The notes under the pieces were generated by a model. The model was not told the DNA's origin. It did no database searches and worked only from the letters and a program-made list of their open reading frames with translations. A program made the position numbers and the translations under genes. From Coccinella septempunctata (lineage: Eukaryota > Arthropoda > Insecta > Coleoptera > Coccinellidae): a stretch of 64,000 nucleotides of DNA. Of this stretch, positions 11,546 to 22,016 are shown one piece after another (within the stretch, counting starts at the first letter, position 1; every line of letters starts with the position of its first letter). The stretch lies in contig NC_058193.1 of the NCBI RefSeq assembly GCF_907165205.1, positions 6,882,001 to 6,946,000 of the forward strand. Direction: 5' to 3'.

Positions 11546-12922
11546 CACTGCGGAAAAAAATTAACGCACATTCTGAAAATCTCCATTTTAATGAAAGTTA
11601 ACTCTAGATTGACTTCATAACTTATTTTTTATATTCTCTCGGGAAGGTTTTGAACGAAACAAGACACATTGAATGGAAGAAAAATTCAGGATTTCACCGA
11701 ATCTTATGTGAAAGAAGAGAAATGAACAATTTTAAAAATACTGAAATGCTGATAAGTGATCTAATCCTTCCCAGATTTCTCCTAGTTGGATTCCTAAGTC
11801 ATTAAGAGTAGCTGGATGATTTTCTGAACTTCTCAGCCTTCTATTGAGGTTGCCCCAAACCTGCTCAATCGGATTGAGATCTGGACTTCTTGCTGGCCAT
11901 TCCATTCGAGAGACTTCAACCTCTTCAAGGTACTCCTGAACAATGAGCGCACGATGGGGTCTGGCATTATCGTCCATAAAAATGAAATTTTCACCAATGT
12001 ATGGGGCAAATGGCACTACATGCTCTTCAAGAATGTTCCTTATATAGGTACTTATCAGCATTCATAGCTCCATTATCAACGACCACTAGGTCTGTGCGAG
12101 CAGTCAAAGATATTCCACCCCATACCATATAATCGATCCTCCCCCGAAACCAGTAGTATTCAGGAAATTGCACTGAGCATATCTTTCATGTGGACGTCTG
12201 TATACAAGGGAACGTCGATCACAATGGTAGAGGCAGAATCTAGACTCATCTGTGAAGAGAACTCTTTCCCAATCGGCCTCTTCCCAATGGATATGCTCTC
12301 TCGCAAAATCCAAACGCGCCCTTCGATGGGCTGGGGTAAGAGCTGGGCCTCTTGCCGCGACACGAGGCCTTAAATCATATTCTCTGAGGCGATTTCTTAT
12401 TGTCTGAGTGCTAATTTGCACCTCATAAGTTTGCTCAAGTTCAATTTGAAGGAGGCGAGCAGTTGCAAACCGTTCTCTCAACGAAGAAACTCTCAAGTAA
12501 CGTTCTTGAATGGCAGTTATTACCCGTGGTCTACCCTGTCCTGGTCTTCGGACATTCATACCTGTCTCCCTGAATCGCTGCAACATTCTGGACACACTTG
12601 TATGGGAAACTCCAAACCTTTCTGCAATTCTTGTGTATGTCCACCCTTCTTCTCGCAAAACTACCGCTTGGGCACATTCCTCTTGGGTCAAATTGCGTAT
12701 TTCGCGTTGCATAGCGATCGAGTGCAGAAAATCAAACGAAAAAAAAACTATTGATCACTAGAATTGATCAGGAACAACTGATTTTAGAATGGAGCAAATA
12801 AATTCAAAATCTGATAATATCATCTTTTTTTATTCTGATAAAAATAATTATCATTGAGAACACCTTCAGTTGTAGAATACATTTGAGATTTCCATAATGT
12901 GCGTTAATTTTTTAGCGCAGTG
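11546..12922 (-). mobile_element. Tc1-family transposon, nearly intact
   Basis: The termini are CACTGCGGAAAAAAATTAAC and, as reverse complement of the right end, CACTGCGCTAAAAAATTAAC. They are followed by matching GCACAT motifs, giving TIRs of about 35 bp. TA dinucleotides at 11544-11545 and 12923-12924 are the TSD. The length of 1,377 bp and a single transposase gene are normal for Tc1. It lies inside the endonuclease of the non-LTR element, so it arrived later. Confidence 0.93.
11732..12712 (-). pseudogene. Tc1 transposase (DD34E) with one frameshift
   Basis: The transposase cuts and pastes the element at TA sites. From the start at 12712 the N-terminus has two helix-turn-helix domains of the paired type (EEGWTYTRIAERFGVSHTSV, residues about 27-46; then a second around 90-110), with a GRPR-type AT-hook between them. 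The first catalytic Asp is in VLFTDESRF (about residue 153). After a frameshift near 12115 the frame continues to FMDDNARPH with the second Asp. The Glu in PDLNPIEQVW follows with 34 residues between, so DD34E. Length (about 330 residues) and motif spacing are normal. Apart from the one frameshift near 12115 I see no lesion, so this copy is probably young. Confidence 0.92.
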
Positions 12923-13066
12923 TATAATATCATAGTCATACTGAGATATGCCATCATAAATAGTATGCAATTTCGACTTTAAGCCTCTAACATTTTGATA
13001 ATAAAAATATGCGTCACCTGACTGAGACGCAGGAAAATCATCAGAAACCTCATCGGATATTGATTG

Positions 13067-14153
13067 TTATTTATCAGAAAAAGAAGATTTCAGACTGTTG
13101 AACTTTTTTAAGGGAATAGGACTATTTCTGGTATCCCAGACAGCATGATCGAAATTCTCCAAATTGGCATTAAAACAATTTATACATTTTAGAACAATGC
13201 TTGTACAATTGTTCAAGGAATGATCACCGGCACATTTTGGGCAGGTCGTGGTGTTAGAACATTTTGATTGACCATGATTAAAGCCACTACAATTGTAACA
13301 AATCATCAATTCAGTTGTATCATAAACGGCACAAACGTCAAAATTCACAAAAAGTTTTCCCCGCTTTTTAACCATAGTATGAGTATAGGCATCCATCTCA
13401 ATCACCGCCTGAAAGACCTCGGAATTCTTCTGAGTGGCACAAGTTTCAAAACTCTCAGATGAGATATTTCAGAAATGACATTCTTTTGACCTCTTAAAAA
13501 CATTACAATATCCTCGGCTTTATAATTTTCGTCAAGACCAACAATTTTTATTTTAGGAAGAAATTTATTCACATCAGGCACTCGATACTCGGGTGAAAGT
13601 TTCTCACGAACAATCTTCTTAATGTTGTTAGCACCCTAGAAACCTCACAGCTGATAAAAAGACCACCATCCTTGATTTTGACCCGTGAAACCTTCAGATT
13701 TAACTCCACTGGATTTATGTTCTTCATTATGTCGCTCTTCGTTATGGAATTAGCTGGACTGGGTTTGACAAAAACCATTGATTTGGACCTACGGCACTCG
13801 AATAACTAGAAGGTTCTGTAGAATGAGGTGTAGAACAAATTTTCGAAAATGCCTCATCAGCCCTACTAGTAATCTTAAGTAAAAACTCATTGAACCTGTC
13901 ATTAAATCCATCAAGCATTTGGTTCAGCTTGGAATCAAATGATCCTTCAATATATTCCTCATACCTATTACGTACTTTATAACAACAAGGGCAATACCAA
14001 CAGAACCCGGGTGTTTTCAAACATTGCAGACTATCCGAGGGAATTCCCACACATTTGGCCTGATAAGTTTTTCCGCACATGCCAGAGCATATTTATGATG
14101 CTCGGCGATTTTCGACGATCGAAATTCTCATTACAATGTCCGCAAATAGACAT
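13067..14153 (-). pseudogene. Non-LTR ORF1: PHD finger and zinc knuckles
   Basis: ORF1 proteins of this group are nucleic-acid chaperones that coat the element's RNA. A start at 14153 gives MSICGHCNENFDRRKSPSII, and after a one-frame shift the next part is CSGMCGKTYQAKCVGIP. Together these make a PHD-like C/H-rich finger closed by CWYCPCC (about 13990). A coiled-coil-like middle and a degenerate RRM-like region (about 13780-13480) follow. At 13320-13200 lie three zinc knuckles (CYNCSGFNHGQSKC, CPKCAGDHSLNNC, CINC). The frame is broken at about 14090, 13745, 13640 and 13400. The same ORF1 architecture occurs in the element at 30113-41690. Confidence 0.75.
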
Positions 14154-14165
14154 TGTTTATTATTG

Positions 14166-15381
14166 ACTTCCTAGTGAATATCAAGAAAGAAAATATACGA
14201 TTTCGTACCTTAAAGACCAATTATCAAAATTGTGCAAGTTTTATAACAATTGGTGCAGGAACTAAGCCGAACTTCAACTCAAAACTACGAAATCATCAAT
14301 ACACGTCTTTCGTAGGTAAAATGTGATAACATACATTGTATGTATGTATGTATTTCATATGTACTCGATGAATTTTCTTGACTTTGATACATAACACAAC
14401 TAATGATCATTTGGTCGGGGGAGCGAATTGACGGTAACATTGCGACGTATGGATTGCCGAGCCGAAAACAAAAACTGAAAACACACAATGAAGGGATACT
14501 TCTCAATCACTTGTTAATGACGAAGAATTTCAAAAATTAAAAAAACAATTAAAATTTCAACAACAATAAGGTGTCTACCTTATTCCAAATCACCCCAATT
14601 AATTGTCCCTTTGATTTTACACACTCCTTCGATTGTTAATTACAGTCCCTCTGCACTTTCATGGATTGTTTTTTCGAATTGTCGGAAAATTGTGTTTTTG
14701 TATCTGTTCTGGAACTTTGTTAATTTCTGATTCTTCAGCATTGGTTTAAATTGTACCGTATCAAGTCGTTTTATTGGAAATGCTGCAACGAAGCCTTCTT
14801 TCTTCAATCCTTCTGTACGTAGTATTGAATAACCAGTAAATATGCTATTTCCTTCTACTTTCCATCCAATTCCTTACTAGTCTATTCTCTTTCTATTTGT
14901 GAATCATTTAGAATTATACGTAAACTATCTGTTACTATAAAAACTGGAATCAATTTCTTGCATTAGATTTCATTAAAGTCTCTTTCAAATCTCATAGCTC
15001 AAATATTTTAAACATAGTGTTCAGGAACACACATTTTTATCGTTTAGTACTCATTGATTTTTTTTTAATTCACAATTTAACAATTATCTCTCATACTAAC
15101 TTACTATTGAACAATAATTCTTTCAGCTGAGGAACTTTTTTATTGACTTGATATCAATAATAATAAAAATTTATAATATTTCATTAGATGATACTTATAT
15201 GATGAAAAATTTCTTTTATTGAATTCACTAAGAAGTTGGACCTTATCAGTATGACATACTGAAATTATAGATTTATCACGAAATACGAATTATTCTTCGT
15301 TGGTGACGAAGAGTCTTTGAATTATAATTGCTAGTGATTAGTAATCAATTATAAAAATCACTAATTATATTCTTTTTACAG
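14166..15381. other. Right part of CELF intron, no element identified
   Basis: AT-rich sequence with a short GTAT repeat near 14337. I see no coding relic or TIR pair. The end is the T-rich tract and CAG acceptor at 15379-15381. Confidence 0.5.
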
Positions 15382-15653
15382 GTCCAGAGGGCGCCAACCT
15401 TTTCATCTATCACCTACCACAGGAATTCACTGACACGGACTTGGCGTCAACTTTTTTACCATTCGGCTCTGTGATATCCGCCAAAGTGTTTATAGATAAG
15501 CATACTAACCTGTCCAAGTGCTTTGGTTTCGTGTCATTTGATAATGCGAACTCAGCTCAAAGCGCTATTGCCGCTATGAACGGCTTTCAGATAGGTACAA
15601 AAAGACTTAAAGTTCAACTGAAAAGGGCCAAAGATGCGTCAAGGCCCTACTAA
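15382..15653 (+). CDS. CELF2: CELF/Bruno RNA-binding protein, terminal exon with RRM3
   Basis: This is the last coding exon of the CELF gene. The first two bases complete the Gly codon begun at 3387, giving EGPEGANLFIYHLPQEF, the invariant start of CELF RRM3. RNP2 is LFIYHL. RNP1 is KCFGFVSF. The domain ends in GFQIGTKRLKVQLKR and a short basic tail ending RPY, then TAA at 15651-15653. RRM3 binds UGU-containing RNA in CELF1/2 proteins. The C-terminus at -RPY is full length for the family, so the gene's 3' coding end is intact. The acceptor is CTTTTTACAG. The sequence mixes traits of vertebrate CELF1/2 (IDKHTNLSKC) and CELF3-6 (FTDT, RPY), as insect Bruno proteins do. Confidence 0.95.
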
Positions 15654-16600
15654 CCAAAGAGTTCTAGCTAGTTTTTCAAACCTACCAAAAAATTCCCAAA
15701 GAACGGGAGACAGGGAGATCATTTCAATTGTTACAATTGGACCCCTGACAAACAAATAAACCTGGCAACATTGTGTTCTGAAGATAAAAGTCACATATTT
15801 TCAACTCGGACCTTCCTGAATAAAAATATTCAGTGATTATATTGGTATTAATTCTAGTAACAAAGAACATAGTGTATTTTTTTAGGGGTAAAGTCATGAA
15901 ATTTTCACGTTTTATTGCCACAAAGGATGCAGATTCATCCAAAAATAGTGTCTCGCACAGAATGAAAGTTATGTCACTCTTACATGTATGGTAGGAATCA
16001 TGTGGTTTTGTATAAATTTTTGGAATGTTTTTTATTTTTGTGTTTTATTTTTGTTCGATAGATATCGAAAACATTGTAGGTAATGTTGCTAAGTTTTGAT
16101 GATTGTCGGTGAACACGAATCTATTTTCACAAAGTCTCCCTGCCTCCAGCACAGTGCCAGTGTTCGAGCCCAAACTCAGGATATCAAAAAATAGCTGCTA
16201 AAAACGAACTGTGAGATATTTTTAATAGTTAACTGTGGTCACGTGACTGCTCTCGAAATGAAATTATGATTTAGTACAATGGAACCTGAATGGAAAGGGG
16301 ATGTTTGATTAAAGTGTTATGTTTATGTCATGTTTTGGTTTCGAAATTGGTAATGGTTCTGTAAAAGATTTGTGTTCGTGCTTGCAGGCGCGTTAAAATC
16401 CTTTGTTGTTTAGTTCGTGTTAGGCCATTATAAATGTGGTGATTTTACCTTTTCTTTTCTTCGTTTAGTTGGAGTCATCATAATTGAAATAGTATCTTTT
16501 ATTTATATGAGCATGTATTGAATTGTACCTTTCATTTTCTATTGTTGATTAAACCAAAGTTAGACCAACATGTGTTAACGTTCATGTTAATAGAGCACTT
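15654..16600 (+). other. CELF 3' UTR, end not certain
   Basis: Candidate polyadenylation signals AATAAA lie at 15755-15760 and 15819-15824. The second sits in a small hairpin (CTGAATA, 4-nt loop, TATTCAG; 15816-15833). GT-rich stretches up to about 16560 could belong to a longer UTR. I cannot place the cleavage site. Confidence 0.5.
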
Positions 16601-17150
16601 CGTTCCTTCCATTTGACACCATTTGATCATTCTGACTTAGATTATCTCTCAGTGAAAACATTCTATAGTGAAGGTGAAATAAAAATTACAGGACTGTATC
16701 AGTCGATACAAAAAATTGGGAGCAAAGAAGTACCAAACTTGAACACATTTTTCGTTAGTTGTTCTCACAATTTTCACTGCGGGCTTCATCTAAATATCCA
16801 GTATATCCGTAATAATTTCAAAGTATGAATGGTTTCTCAAAATTGAAAATACGGGTGCTCAAATGGTGGTCAAAACCTATCCTGAATGTTTTCTAACGTC
16901 AACCATTTCATTCGCAGTTTTCTGATAGGGGTCCCTAAGAGCTTCTACATCCCCAGTTGCACGGAGCTTGATCGGAAAGTGGGAGCTTGATGTATGTCAT
17001 CAAGCTCTTTCCTTTCATTTATCGGAATCAACTCTATATACGATATATGATTCTAAGCTTTGCGACTATCATTTTACTGAGAGTCCAGGAAAAATGCGGC
17101 GAAACCATCAAATGAGATCATGGTCATAAAAACCAAATATTTCATAGTAC

Positions 17151-17411
17151 GAGAGCTGGCAACATCGAAAGAACAAGGATTTTAGGAAGGCTGATTTTTT
17201 AATATACGATTCCTAGTGCGCAGTGCTCCTTTATAGGTAAAAACAGTGCTCTTTCATCCTTTTTACCTATAAAAGAGCGCTGCGCACTAGGGAACGCAAC
17301 GTCTCCTAGTTGACATAGTTGTCGTTTTGTGTTCGAGCGGTTCTGAGGAATCATATATTGAAAAATCAGCCTTTCCAAAATTCTTGATCCTAAATGTTGC
17401 TAGCTGTCAGA
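17151..17411. mobile_element. Fold-back MITE with nested hairpin
   Basis: The outer arms (about 17151-17212 and 17350-17411) are imperfect inverted repeats of about 60 bp sharing GCTGGCAACAT/GCTAGCAACAT, AAGGCTGATTTTT and ATATACGATTCC-type sequence. Inside, 17213-17243 and 17260-17290 form a 31-bp inverted repeat with two mismatches, starting CTAGTGCGCAGTGCTC, around a 16-nt loop. No TSD could be fixed. Confidence 0.7.
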
Positions 17412-18189
17412 CTAAAAGTATGATCCGATATTAACCTATTCTGTAAAAGTCAAAAACTACCTACGCACTCTAGTACTCATTTCATCAATTCAAAAAAAGT
17501 TGAAGGAAGGTGGCACCACTACAGAATTCTACAGAATTTGAAATCAGTTTTTTTATTCAAGATTCATTGAACTCTGACATTTCACTCAACATCGGATTAT
17601 CAACGTAGGATTTCAGTCAATTGAAACCTCTTAATTTGAATCCACTTGAGGACCTCAGTTCGCGGTTTCCATTTGTCGCATTCTTCCCTGGACAGCCTAT
17701 GTATTATATGAAGCACCATTTAGGTCAAAACTTTCTTTGCCGATTCGTCGGGTTACTGCCATAATAAGATGAGACCATCCTCCACATTTCCGGGGTTAGT
17801 AGAATTTCATTTCCTAATAGTCGAGCGTTTTAGAAATGAATTGCATCTTGATCTTGAGTTTCTATGGAGACTTTAGATCAATAGCTGGTTCATTATTGTT
17901 CAAGGGCGCATGACTTATTTAAGAAATGTTTGAAATGGCTATCTTTTTTTGGTAGTAACCCTATTATGCATATATCCAAAATATCTCGTCGAAAATCTAG
18001 AGCACAGAGAGCGAATAAAAAAATTAAGATAGGTACCTACTCGCACCTCCATAAAGTTTCGATTCAACGGCATACAACTCCATAGAATCGTCCTTCTAAC
18101 TGATCTAGCGAAGGCTTAAAACGAACGGATGCAATAATTTTTTTCGAAAAGATGCGAGTAAGAGGTTATGCACTGCTCATAAAGCGACA

Positions 18190-18637
18190 AAATGATAATT
18201 ATTCAATTGACGTTATGCACTTAACTAAAATTATATTTTATAATAGAACAACACTTTTAAATGAATAATTTTAAAAATTCATCCACAAAGATTTTCTTTA
18301 TTCATTCAATCAACAAAACGCAGTCAGCACGAAACACAAATAGTCACACCACGCTTTGCATCACAAGATTTAGATTATTTCATATTCTAAAAATATCACA
18401 GATTCAATATTTGAAAAATATCAACAGATATAAGACACATAATAGTGTATGTTCACTTCATCGGAACATTTCGATATACTTAGGAAGTGAAGTTGAGGAA
18501 TTCGTAAATTTAACAATATATGGAAGTTAATGTCCACAATGTGAAATCTTAAGTACATCCTTGATAATTCTCCAAAAAGCTCTTCAATGCGATATTTTTT
18601 GGTACTTCCTGCAACTCACTATTACATTTCTGGTTGA
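18190..18637 (-). repeat. Diverged, truncated copy of the 1.58-kb element family
   Basis: It aligns by eye with the part of the element at 39234-40813 from about 40265 to 40813, with the same order of landmarks (GATTCAATATTT, CTTCATCGGAACAT, CTTAAGTACATCC, CAATGCGATATTTTT). It ends CTGGTTGACTGG at 18641, followed by TTAA. It is much more diverged than the two copies in the hAT nest. Confidence 0.7.
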
Positions 18638-18644
18638 CTGGTTA

Positions 18645-21600
18645 ATGTCAGGATATATACAATACAGTATTTATCACATTTTTTCAGAATGTTTCTTTAA
18701 CTACAATAGTCGCAAGTGCTGGAGAATATTGATTCTTCAAATGTTCAGCCGCAAATGCAGAAAGTCATTGCCAGCACGTATTTTTAGGCGCCCTCAAAAA
18801 CTGCGAATGTGTGTTTCTTTTAAAAAAATTTTTGAACTATCATATTGATTCAACTTGATTTTGAAAAAATGAACCCGAATATAAAGTAATGATCTGCTTA
18901 TAATCTTGTACTTATGTGACGATCTAACGTGAATGTCCTCATTACGCCTTGTGCATTATTAGTTGCTAACATTCTGCTCTTTGTGTTGATATGGACTGGT
19001 TCTCTTGTTTAAGCATATTTGTATGTTGGTCTACCACTCTCCCGATGGAGCTTCAGGAGTATTCCAGAAACATGATGATACTTGCATAATTAAAATATGC
19101 AGCTGCAACATAAAAATAGTTTGGGATATGATCTTTGTTCTGCTCAAGTTCATACATAATGAAAAAGTTCATACTTACTTATTGATTATGCTTTCAGTCG
19201 CAAAGTTGAAAAAAGTGTTTATTTTGAAAAGCGTGAATGATCGAAAATCGAACTGAGGCGGGGTTTTGACAATTTATTAATTTTTTTAACAGATCCTGAC
19301 GCGAATTATGTTGGAAAGACATTATATCCTATTAGTCACCTCATCAATAGCTTCTGAAGAAAATAGAAACCATTCCTTTGAAATACTCATGAATATTTTA
19401 GTATTTTCAGGTGTTGCTTTCTTTGAGACAACGTTGGAGGAAGGATTCGTAGGATATTCATCATTCAAAATGAATTTGAAAAATTATATTATTGAAAAAT
19501 TCGACTCCATTGTCTTATTATTCCTGTCCTGCATATTCCAAACTCCTCAATTTCATTCAAACTTATTATAGAATTTCGCATTATCCGATAGGATAATGCC
19601 AGTACATTATCTGTTGTTGAAAAATTAAAGTTACCCATACAACATAATGCTCATTTTATATTGGATCGACATGCAAAATTAACAATTTATTTTTAAACGT
19701 ACTCCATACATAGACAATTCAATCCTTTTTTGAATATCAATATAGTTTGAACTCAATGAGTAAATATGTATTCACGTTTGGAATTTTTCGATTGTTTACA
19801 GTTATGATTATATGGAATGACCGATTTTAAAAGATCCACTGAATCAATTCCTTTGGAAGAACTGAATCAAAAAATGTTTTCAACGAAAGTTTCTTAGTCT
19901 TCAGGGGAACATCGTATGCAGACCTTCAATCTGACCCGGAGTGAAATTTCAAAGTTATTCAATGTCGAGAAAATTTTTTGCATAGAGAATATTGAATATA
20001 CATTTTTCTTCTTAGCTGAATTATATTTTTCGTGAAAAACTCTGGTATGATTCGATATACACTTTGAGACTATGGTCATAGCATAATTAAAAACAATGTA
20101 ACATGAAAAGAATAAACTTAAATTAAATGTTCTACGTGGTCTCCTCCGACTTCTATGCCTTTTCTAATTCTTTTAATAAAGGACTTTCGAACTTCTGCCC
20201 CTAATAAAAAATTCAACTTTTTCCCTCCATCTTTTTCCACAGCAATATTTTATTGAGGTATATTTGGTCCTAGCGCCATATTTTGGTCCAAACAATCTGC
20301 TATTAGCCTATGTCCCAATAGTTATGAATCACCCTGTATAATCCGAATTAGCAATGCCACTTGTAACGTAGAAATAGAAAGAGTGAATATCGCGGAACGC
20401 TCATATACACGAATTTCAGATTCCGCTCTGGCAGCGATTCAGAAAATTCATTAACAAGATTTGTTCGGTGTGAATATTTTGAGTACAACATAAGATTATC
20501 TATTTAATTCTATAATATTGTTCAAATTATTGGCAATACTTCAGTAAGAATATATTGAAAATTTGATGTGGCATGTTGACAATAATTAGTAAACTCGAAA
20601 TAAAGACTGAAGGTAGGTACTTTCAATTTGACTTTGTCATACAAAGCACGATATTTTTTGATATACAGAGTGAGTCTTTTACTCGTACAAATATTTAAAC
20701 ACAAGATTCTCGAGTTCAAAAGAAACACTTTTTTCATTAAAAGTATTCTTCACATTTTCTCGTATAATGCGCCGTTTTCGAGTATTTCGATGATCAAAAA
20801 TTTAAAAGTATCTGTGGTACTTTGGCTGAATACAACTCTGTTTAAAACATCCACAGATGTGTAGTGTCACAAATTTTAGCTAGTTATTCTGAAGGTAATT
20901 TTGTTGTTCCAGGGCAGCCACAGCTCCATTATGAAAACTTAAAAATGGTTTTTTTATCAGGACCGAATCGGAAAAATGGTATAGGAAAAAAGTATTTCCT
21001 TTGACCTCATTCTCTTTTCAGACTTAGAGTGCTGAAATCGAGTCATAGAGGTATCAATTATTTCAATATTCTAGCAGGTCCGAACTCATTAATCCTCAGA
21101 ATTACCTTAAAAGTGCTCAAGTAAAAATATTATCTTGTATTAATTTCAAATAACTGTTTCGCATTTTTTAAAAACCCTAAATTAAGCTTCAATACCTAGT
21201 AGTTACCACCAAAGTTGTCACATTTGCAGTTTTTTTTACGAAGTCAGTTGTTTCTTGAGGTGATACTGTAGGAAAAGTGTTCATTATGATGTAATGTAAT
21301 GCTCATTCCTCTATATGTTAACTCTACAATTTAATAAGTAGGTGCAATAGTCAACCCATATAAGCAAATATGAAAAAATTAAAAAAATGTCTCAACCGTC
21401 TACATCCTAGGGTTAATTATGCATGGGGTCACTAGTGACACCTTCCACCTTCGAAAATACACCATTAGTTGAAATAATATTTATTGCATAAAAAGAAGAC
21501 AAATAGCCATTGCAGTCAGTCAAAAAGAATAGGAATTAAGAATAGAACAGGAAACAGTAATTTTCCAAAGAGAAACAATTAAAAAAGAACTTGAATTATA

Positions 21601-22010
21601 TTTCCTAAGAAGTTGAGCAATCATAAGATATCGAAACGAAATAACAATAAATATATAAGAATACAATTACAAAACATGTTCAGACAGGCACACTGCTTAG
21701 TTCTCCTTTTGCACTATCGACAATATTCGCTAATATGGCGTCTGTCACAACCGTACCCAATCTACCCTACCAACCGTTTGCAGTGATATTGCCTGGGTAG
21801 ATTTTTCCAGCACCCATAGTCTGCAATAATGGTTTTTGCAGAGCAGTGAACTCCGTAGATAGAGGAAGGGGACATGCCTGGAAATTGTGTAATTTGTAGC
21901 AAATAAGCCGAAAAACAAAACAATCGTTCCTTGCAAAGGTGAGTAACATCATTCCCCTACCAGTGGCGTAGATTATTTATTGATAAATTTCAAATAATTG
22001 AAACCCACTC
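18645..22010. other. Gene-free AT-rich region
   Basis: Several short open frames here have no recognisable motif and look like chance. A relic ending TCACCCTGTATA near 20330 may be one end of a mariner-like element. A CAGTGGCGTAG motif at about 21962 is probably a single hAT-type end. No exon, RNA gene or intact element was seen. Confidence 0.5.
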
Positions 22011-22016
22011 ATCTTT

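Larger units (their letters stand above)
8433..13066 (-). pseudogene. Non-LTR ORF2: endonuclease and reverse transcriptase relic
   Basis: ORF2 normally encodes an endonuclease plus reverse transcriptase for target-primed reverse transcription. The endonuclease N-terminus (NVRGLKSKL-type) lies right of the Tc1 insertion at 12925-13060. Its middle runs from 11543 to 10987, with CRKDRS and GGGVPIAV. The rest continues left of 9898. The linker and RT start (9560-9124) include GPDDVPSFF. The RT core (9106-8606) has YRPIVILSNFSKVFEKVL, QHGFIKGRST and TDFSKAFDRLDH, and then, after a frameshift in the VPFC region, LLYVDDCKLF. The catalytic block reads YVDD rather than the usual YADD. The frame ends at 8433 at IKNAT, before the thumb region. 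Confidence 0.8.
8430..14165 (-). mobile_element. CR1/Jockey-group non-LTR retrotransposon, split twice
   Basis: The element reads right to left. ORF1 (from 14153) has a PHD-like zinc finger and CCHC knuckles. The endonuclease begins near 13060 and the reverse transcriptase ends near 8433. A Tc1 element (11546-12922) and a 1,072-bp element (9907-10978) interrupt the endonuclease. Excising each with one TSD rejoins the endonuclease sequence. The left end stops just after the YVDD block, so the RT C-terminus and 3' UTR are missing. Stops and frameshifts throughout show it is dead. It lies antisense in the CELF intron. Confidence 0.85.
3388..15381 (+). other. CELF intron, 12 kb, filled with transposons
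   Basis: Donor GTGAGT at 3388 and acceptor TTTTTACAG ending at 15381 bound an 11,994-bp phase-1 intron: one base of a Gly codon lies in the left exon and two in the right. It contains at least six separate mobile elements, described individually. All long coding relics in it are on the minus strand, opposite to the host gene. Confidence 0.9.

Noticed and set aside
12160..12761. Several frames opposite or shifted to the Tc1 transposase
   Set aside because: Shadows of the transposase, which alone carries DDE and HTH motifs.
14335..14352. GTAT microsatellite
   Set aside because: Only about four units; too short to be worth a feature.
18261..18848. Two plus-strand frames of about 90 codons
   Set aside because: They lie in a diverged copy of the non-coding 1.58-kb family and contain no motif.
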